From Brevibacillus sp. DP1.3A (GTDB lineage Bacteria > Bacillota > Bacilli > Brevibacillales > Brevibacillaceae), in NCBI RefSeq assembly GCF_013284245.2, contig NZ_CP085876.1, positions 6,066,001 through 6,130,000 of the forward strand: a DNA stretch of 64,000 nt, given 5' to 3'. The notes below the pieces were generated by a model. The model was not told the origin of the DNA and made no database searches. It saw only the letters and a list, made by a program, of their open reading frames with translations. This document shows, in pieces, positions 59,402 to 64,000 of the stretch. The position numbers and the translations under genes were made by a program. The stretch's first letter is position 1; each line of letters starts with the position of its first letter.

Positions 59402-59470
59402 CTCGTAGTCGCCAAATTTACGGTCTAGCGGTAGAAACTTTCAGGCCCTATTCCTGATCATTATACGAGT
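59402..59470 (-). ncRNA. Guanine riboswitch (purine class) upstream of guaA
   Basis: P1 CTCGTA/TACGAG, P2 with loop AATAGGG, J2/3 GTTTCTACC, P3 with loop CCGTAAA and J3/1 GACT match the guanine aptamer; the specificity base is C. It should terminate guaA transcription when guanine is high. Confidence 0.95.
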
Positions 59471-59483
59471 CTCATTGATCGTC

Positions 59484-59512
59484 ATTCTAGCAGATGGAAC
59501 GGCATTGTTCAA
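59484..59512 (-). promoter_or_regulatory. Sigma-A promoter of guaA
   Basis: TTGAAC (59507-59512) and TAGAAT (59484-59489) are 17 bases apart. The -35 box overlaps the stop codon of the transglutaminase gene. Confidence 0.75.
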
Positions 59513-61743
59513 GGTTTCAATTGACGGATTAAGCGTTCGAGTATTTGCTCTGCTATTGTTCTCGCCTTTTGTTCCATTTGTTTGTAGCCATACACGGTAC
59601 GTTCGTACAGCTCCGTCAAATAGCGCAGGTCTTGTCGCTTGTCTGCCGGCAAGGTCATCCTGCCCACGTACTCCCGCAACGTTTCTCCTGGCTGTCTGCG
59701 CGTGTAGACTCGCTCCATCATTCGCATCAGCAGATGGTACCGATCCGGGAACTCACTGCTTCGCTCTTGATTCAGTTGCCTGCGCATCCACCATAGCTGG
59801 ATGTCTTGTCTACGGCGCCACGCAATAATTCCTGCTACGATAGCGGCTACAGCCAATCCCACATTTACTTGCCAAGGAATTTTAATCCAGCTGCCTGCCG
59901 GGCTGTCGCCCTCTTCCAGCTCATTGAAACGTCCATCTCCACGATCGATGTTCGTTTGATTCTCCATGTTTGGCAATGGGATGGGGATCTGCGGCTGTGA
60001 GGTGACCAGATCATAATTAAAACGAACAGGAGACATGAATGTACTCGTCGCTTCAAAAGGAACCCAACCAACCCCTGGGAAGTATACCTCTACCCACGAG
60101 TGAGCATCCTTGTTGCGCACTTCTACAGTCTCGTAGTTAAACGCATCCGTTCCCACTCGTTCACCTGGAGCAAAGCCCTTGACCCAACGTGTTGGGATAT
60201 CCAGGGTACGAAGCATAACCGCCATCGAAGTGGAGAAATGATCGCAGTACCCTCGAAGGCTGTCAAACAAGAAGTGATCGACAAAATCCTGGCCTTCTGC
60301 AGCGACTGGAACGTCTTTCGTTTCATACTTATATTTTCCACTTGCGCGCAAGTAATTCTCGATCGCTCTCACTTTGTCATAAGGAGTCTTGGCATCCTTG
60401 GTAATTGTTGCAGCGAGCTCTCTTACTCGTGGAGGGACCGAGGCTGGCACTTGCAAATAGCGCTCTTTGATATCATCCGGATAGTTCGTCCCCGCATTCG
60501 TCACGGCCTTTTCACTGACAATCGGTACTTCTGTCTCGACCTTGTATTGATTCAGTTTGAGCAAAAGGGGATTGGGGCCGTACTCTGGCCGATCGTTTTT
60601 CTCACTCAGCTGAACCAAATTGATTTTTCCTGCCCGTACTTCCAGTTGCTGATTCATTTTGTCATAAACAACGGTTGCCTCTGGTGGAGCGTAGTTGCTC
60701 ACCTTTTTCAGCTGACCTTGATAAAAGACAGTCGGGAATTGCTGCGGGCCTTTAAAATCTAATGTCGCTTGTACCTTCTTCGTTTCAAGCCCTTGGAACA
60801 ACGTATTCTCCCATGTATAAGTTTGCGGGTCCAGGATTGACTCGTACTCTCTATCGCCTTTTTCCCAGCCAACTCCCGTATACACGTCCTTCGAGTCACC
60901 GCGCCAATAGCTGCGTTCGTTCGTCTTTGCAATAAACACTAATGTGTTATCTTGTAGGAAAGGACCGCCCAACCGTTCGTCGTTGTTGTCGTATCCTACT
61001 TTTTTCATCACACCAACAGGAGTATCGTTTCCTTTCCCTGTTAAAAAGGCGATCGGATCAGGCCATGACGGTCCTGACTTCGGTGCAGCATAACCGATGC
61101 CTATACAAGCCATAATGACCATCACCGAGGCCAGCAGTGAGTTGAGCATGATTCGGCTTCTCTTCCCTGCCAGTGTTGCCATGTTCGTCATCTTCATCAG
61201 ATGGCTAATGGCCAGCATCAGGAAACCAATGATCAGCGTCCGTACAACCCCTGCACTGGCATCATACGGGAGAAACGTATCTAACACAGCCAAATATAGT
61301 TCCGTCAAAAAGACAAACCATAAGCCTTGCCGTTGTTCCAGCACGAGATACGTTAACATCGTCGCTAACAACACCAACACGAGATCAAACAAGGTATTCC
61401 GCGACAAGATCGACATGCTGGCCCAATCCTGTTGAAACGCTAACGGAAGATCGTGAATCATCTGCCCGTACAATTCGCCAATCCATTCCGAATCAAAAAA
61501 CGGTTTGTCAAACAAAGTAGCATGCAAAAGCACCATTAGCCCCAGAGCCTTGATCGGTAAGGTGAGCCACCGATAAGGGATCAACAGGTCAATGATAATG
61601 ACTCCAGCCACAATCGCATAAAACGGCCACAGAACGCCCGTATCGGTTAATGTCTGTAGAGGAATGAGCCACTCTCTTAACATCAAGAACAGAAAAAGGG
61701 CCAAGACCCATTCCCAAATCGTTGGACGCTTCCAAACGCTCAT
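59509..61743 (-). CDS. TgpA-like membrane transglutaminase (DUF3488/DUF4129)
   Basis: The 744-residue protein has about five to six N-terminal helices (about 10-215), an external transglutaminase-like domain (RGYCDHFSTSMAVMLRTLDIPTRWVKGF with catalytic Cys, DAHSWVEVYFPGVGWVPFEAT with His), one further helix near 625 and a C-terminal cytoplasmic DUF4129 tail. It resembles B. subtilis YebA. It forms a conserved trio with the MoxR and DUF58 genes. ATG 61743 follows GGAGGTG, overlapping the end of DUF58 by no more than the ribosome site. Confidence 0.88.
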   Translation of the reverse strand: MSVWKRPTIWEWVLALFLFLMLREWLIPLQTLTDTGVLWPFYAIVAGVIIIDLLIPYRWLTLPIKALGLMVLLHATLFDKPFFDSEWIGELYGQMIHDLPLAFQQDWASMSILSRNTLFDLVLVLLATMLTYLVLEQRQGLWFVFLTELYLAVLDTFLPYDASAGVVRTLIIGFLMLAISHLMKMTNMATLAGKRSRIMLNSLLASVMVIMACIGIGYAAPKSGPSWPDPIAFLTGKGNDTPVGVMKKVGYDNNDERLGGPFLQDNTLVFIAKTNERSYWRGDSKDVYTGVGWEKGDREYESILDPQTYTWENTLFQGLETKKVQATLDFKGPQQFPTVFYQGQLKKVSNYAPPEATVVYDKMNQQLEVRAGKINLVQLSEKNDRPEYGPNPLLLKLNQYKVETEVPIVSEKAVTNAGTNYPDDIKERYLQVPASVPPRVRELAATITKDAKTPYDKVRAIENYLRASGKYKYETKDVPVAAEGQDFVDHFLFDSLRGYCDHFSTSMAVMLRTLDIPTRWVKGFAPGERVGTDAFNYETVEVRNKDAHSWVEVYFPGVGWVPFEATSTFMSPVRFNYDLVTSQPQIPIPLPNMENQTNIDRGDGRFNELEEGDSPAGSWIKIPWQVNVGLAVAAIVAGIIAWRRRQDIQLWWMRRQLNQERSSEFPDRYHLLMRMMERVYTRRQPGETLREYVGRMTLPADKRQDLRYLTELYERTVYGYKQMEQKARTIAEQILERLIRQLKP

Positions 61744-61747
61744 GAGT

Positions 61748-62953
61748 CTATGCACCTCCAATCCGTTTCCACTCTTGATCATCCATGTGAATAGACGTAC
61801 ATGTTACTTTGTTTGCGCCAAGCAGCTGCAACGCTTGTTTTTGTTCATGCGAAATCGTTGACTCGTTCTGCATGAGAAACAACTGCACCCGTCTGCCTTT
61901 TTGAGCAAGTGTGACCAAACGACTGATCAACGTTTTTTCTACATGCGGTGTAATAATAATCAAAGTAACACCTTGAGGCTGCTCCAATGCTTCTCTTCCC
62001 ACAATTCTTGCAAATAACTCTTGTCCTTCTGGCGCGACACGAGCTAATTGATCAAAAACTCTGAGGAAATGGGCATGGGACAGACCTGGTGGTATCGATA
62101 TGCGTTCTGCTTGCTTGTATACGAGCCCATAATGATATTGATTCCGATTGGCGTAAGCGATCAGACTCGCAGCCAGCTTCACTGCTGTTTCGAACAAGTG
62201 CACAGGCTTCCCTTGGTAGCTCGCCTTCTCCACATCAAGGAAAAAGACCGCCTGATTCATCGCCTGATGCTCAAACTCTTTCGTCTTCAGACCCGTCCCC
62301 CGTGCGGAAGCTCGCCAATGAATTTGGCTCAACCGATCGCCCCGATGATAGTCTCTTACGCCGCGTACTGCTGCTACGTCATCAGACCGTCGATGGGAAA
62401 CATGCACAGTCCCACTGAAGCTCCCGTCCCCCAGAGCCCAATGGGTCAATTCTTTGTATTTTGGATAAACGAGAAACTCCTGAGAAATCGAATAAACCTT
62501 GCGGCGCTCAAAAAATCCAAAAAAATCCCCGCCGCTCACTACACATTCATCGAGACGATAATATCCCCGCGGTACATTGGGGATGACATAACGAAATTCG
62601 ACTTCCCTCTTGAACCATGGGAAAATCAGTTGTCGATGCGGCTCATACACGCCAGCCAGCCTCGCCGGCAATGGCTCCATAATCATATTCCATCCCAGCG
62701 GAAACCAAATCCTCCGGCGCAGGCGTATCGTTACAATGACATCTTCCCCATCCTGTAGACGATTGCGGTCTAGTTCACGTTCGACTTCTAGTTTCGTGAA
62801 CATGAGTACATAAGCGACAATTTCATACAGAAGAAATACCAAACTACTATAGAAAAGAAACCAGCTTGAGAAGCCACCTTGAAATTTTGCGAATAAATAA
62901 GTGATCAGGACTAATGCAATCGCCTTGAGCCTACCCCACCTTTGCTGTCTCAT
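61748..62953 (-). CDS. DUF58 protein (YeaD-like)
   Basis: The 401-residue protein has two N-terminal helices (about 8-52), a beta-rich region, and the DUF58 core SQIHWRASARGTGLKTKEFEHQ with a VWA-like fold after it. Such proteins act with MoxR ATPases in envelope-related assembly. ATG 62953 follows AAGGCGGTG; TTG 62959 is an alternative. The stop is four bases from the TgpA start. Confidence 0.87.
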   Translation of the reverse strand: MRQQRWGRLKAIALVLITYLFAKFQGGFSSWFLFYSSLVFLLYEIVAYVLMFTKLEVERELDRNRLQDGEDVIVTIRLRRRIWFPLGWNMIMEPLPARLAGVYEPHRQLIFPWFKREVEFRYVIPNVPRGYYRLDECVVSGGDFFGFFERRKVYSISQEFLVYPKYKELTHWALGDGSFSGTVHVSHRRSDDVAAVRGVRDYHRGDRLSQIHWRASARGTGLKTKEFEHQAMNQAVFFLDVEKASYQGKPVHLFETAVKLAASLIAYANRNQYHYGLVYKQAERISIPPGLSHAHFLRVFDQLARVAPEGQELFARIVGREALEQPQGVTLIIITPHVEKTLISRLVTLAQKGRRVQLFLMQNESTISHEQKQALQLLGANKVTCTSIHMDDQEWKRIGGA

Positions 62954-62967
62954 CTGCAATCACCGCC

Positions 62968-63921
62968 TTAGCTTACCGGGACACGGGTCTCAGACAAGAT
63001 CATAGCCAACACCCGATCTACGGTTGCTCCTTCCAGTCTTGCTTCTGGTTTCACAATCATACGGTGTGCAAATACAAATGGAACGAGTTCCTTCACGTCA
63101 TCTGGAATGACATAGTCACGTCCACGAACGAAGGCCAACGCCTGAACAGCCCGGAAAAGAGCAAGAGAACCGCGCGGGCTTACGCCTAGATAAATATGAT
63201 GATGCTCACGCGTACGATGACATAGACGCACAATGTATTCTTTTATTCCTTCCGATACCTTGATCGTCGATACCTGCCGTTGAAGTTCCGCAAGCTCGGC
63301 TGTGGTCATAACCGGCTGAAGCTCTTCCAATGGATTCGCTGCCGAGAATCTGGACAGCATCCGCATTTCTTCCTCTACCGTTGGATACCCCAAGCTTAAT
63401 TGCATGAAAAATCGGTCCAATTGCGCTTCAGGTAATGGGAAGGTTCCTTCATACTCTAATGGGTTTTGTGTAGCCATAACAAAAAACGGCTCTTCCAATC
63501 GATACGTAGCACCATCGATTGTTACCGAGCGCTCTTCCATTGCTTCCAAGAGTGCAGATTGTGTTTTTGGCGAAGTCCGGTTGATTTCGTCTGCAAGAAT
63601 GACATTTGCAAAAATCGGCCCTTGACGGAACTCAAACTCCAGACTTTTTTGATTAAAGATAGCAACCCCTGTCACATCCGTTGGCAACAAATCTGGGGTA
63701 AATTGAATACGTTTAAACTCACCGCTGATTGATTTGGACAATGCACGTACCATCATGGTTTTCCCAACGCCTGGTACATCTTCGAGCAAAACGTGTCCAT
63801 TCGCTAGAACAGCCGCTACCATCATCTCAATTACAGAGCGTTTACCAATCAATACTTTTTCTATATTATCGATTAAACTGGCTATTGCCGGATTTACTTG
63901 TTCCAATTTGATAGGGTTCAT
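62968..63921 (-). CDS. MoxR-family AAA+ ATPase (YeaC-like)
   Basis: The 317-residue ATPase shows Walker A EDVPGVGKTMMV, Walker B VILADEINRTSPKTQSALLEAMEE, sensor MATQNPLEYEGTFPLPEAQLDRF and the C-terminal lid. It is a chaperone-like remodeller acting on the VWA-type DUF58 partner. ATG 63921 follows CAGGAG. The region 63922-64000 shows no gene. Confidence 0.92.
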   Translation of the reverse strand: MNPIKLEQVNPAIASLIDNIEKVLIGKRSVIEMMVAAVLANGHVLLEDVPGVGKTMMVRALSKSISGEFKRIQFTPDLLPTDVTGVAIFNQKSLEFEFRQGPIFANVILADEINRTSPKTQSALLEAMEERSVTIDGATYRLEEPFFVMATQNPLEYEGTFPLPEAQLDRFFMQLSLGYPTVEEEMRMLSRFSAANPLEELQPVMTTAELAELQRQVSTIKVSEGIKEYIVRLCHRTREHHHIYLGVSPRGSLALFRAVQALAFVRGRDYVIPDDVKELVPFVFAHRMIVKPEARLEGATVDRVLAMILSETRVPVS

Positions 63922-64000
63922 GTTGATACAACTCCTGTTCCATGATATTCTTCCGCAGGTTTGTAACAGATGTTCCTCCATGCTTTTCAGCGTAATTCTA

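Overview
The window reads as chromosomal DNA of a spore-forming, low-to-moderate-GC Firmicute, most probably Brevibacillus or a close Paenibacillales relative (an inference). Supporting signs are strong AGGAGG-type ribosome sites, B. subtilis-like purine regulation (G-box riboswitches, a PurR-type box), BceRSAB and VanS-type sensing, and the MoxR-DUF58-TgpA-guaA-purine permease-...-purEKB order that parallels yeaCD-yebA-guaA-pbuG-purEKB. I see no rRNA, tRNA, CRISPR array, prophage or intact insertion sequence. Most genes lie on the minus strand.

Layout. 0-2.7 kb: a cut-off Fe-siderophore binding lipoprotein with a Fur box, an acetamidase remnant, and a c-di-AMP (ydaO-yuaA) riboswitch in front of a secreted CAP protein. 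2.8-8.8 kb: a VanC/G-type D-Ala-D-Ser peptidoglycan remodelling operon (membrane vanY-like, ligase, cytoplasmic vanXY, vanT racemase, vanS) without any vanR. 8.9-15.4 kb: WYL regulator, DinB, DUF169, a PepSY-like lipoprotein, a remnant Tad/Flp pilus locus, a thioredoxin-like protein and a SARP-type response regulator. 15.4-29.1 kb: a Gram-positive Pel exopolysaccharide operon (receiver protein, SDR epimerase-PelD fusion, PelE, deacetylase PelA, PelF, PelG, CotH, VTC, DUF4956), flanked by a second, duplicated receiver gene and a secreted DUF4832 protein. 29.4-40.5 kb: a secreted metzincin with a partner, gamma-glutamyltransferase, a split chromate transporter, a peptide/nickel-type ABC importer, an Lrp regulator and guanine deaminase. 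40.6-45.0 kb: a BceRSAB-type antimicrobial-peptide detoxification module. 45.0-47.5 kb: an ECF sigma factor, a GNAT acetyltransferase and several copies of an unusual structured repeat. 47.5-64 kb: purEKB, two M1 peptidases, hisS behind a histidine leader peptide, a purine permease and guaA behind G-box riboswitches, then TgpA, DUF58 and MoxR.

How the genes work together. Three themes stand out. Envelope defence: Van-like precursor replacement, a Bce module, a c-di-AMP-controlled wall protein and an ECF sigma factor. Biofilm: a c-di-GMP-responsive PelD (RxxD site) feeding PelF/PelG, with its own epimerase domain and a deacetylase. Purine homeostasis: purEKB, guaA, guaD and a permease under riboswitch control.

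Most unusual signals: (1) a family of four ~225-235 nt elements (32467, 45132, 45411, 47226) whose outer and inner stems have unrelated sequences yet pair almost perfectly, while junction motifs and ends are conserved; (2) a 14-residue leader peptide with three consecutive His codons before a terminator upstream of hisS; (3) a vanRless VanC/G-like operon; (4) the epimerase-PelD fusion; (5) a non-consensus purine riboswitch on the permease gene.
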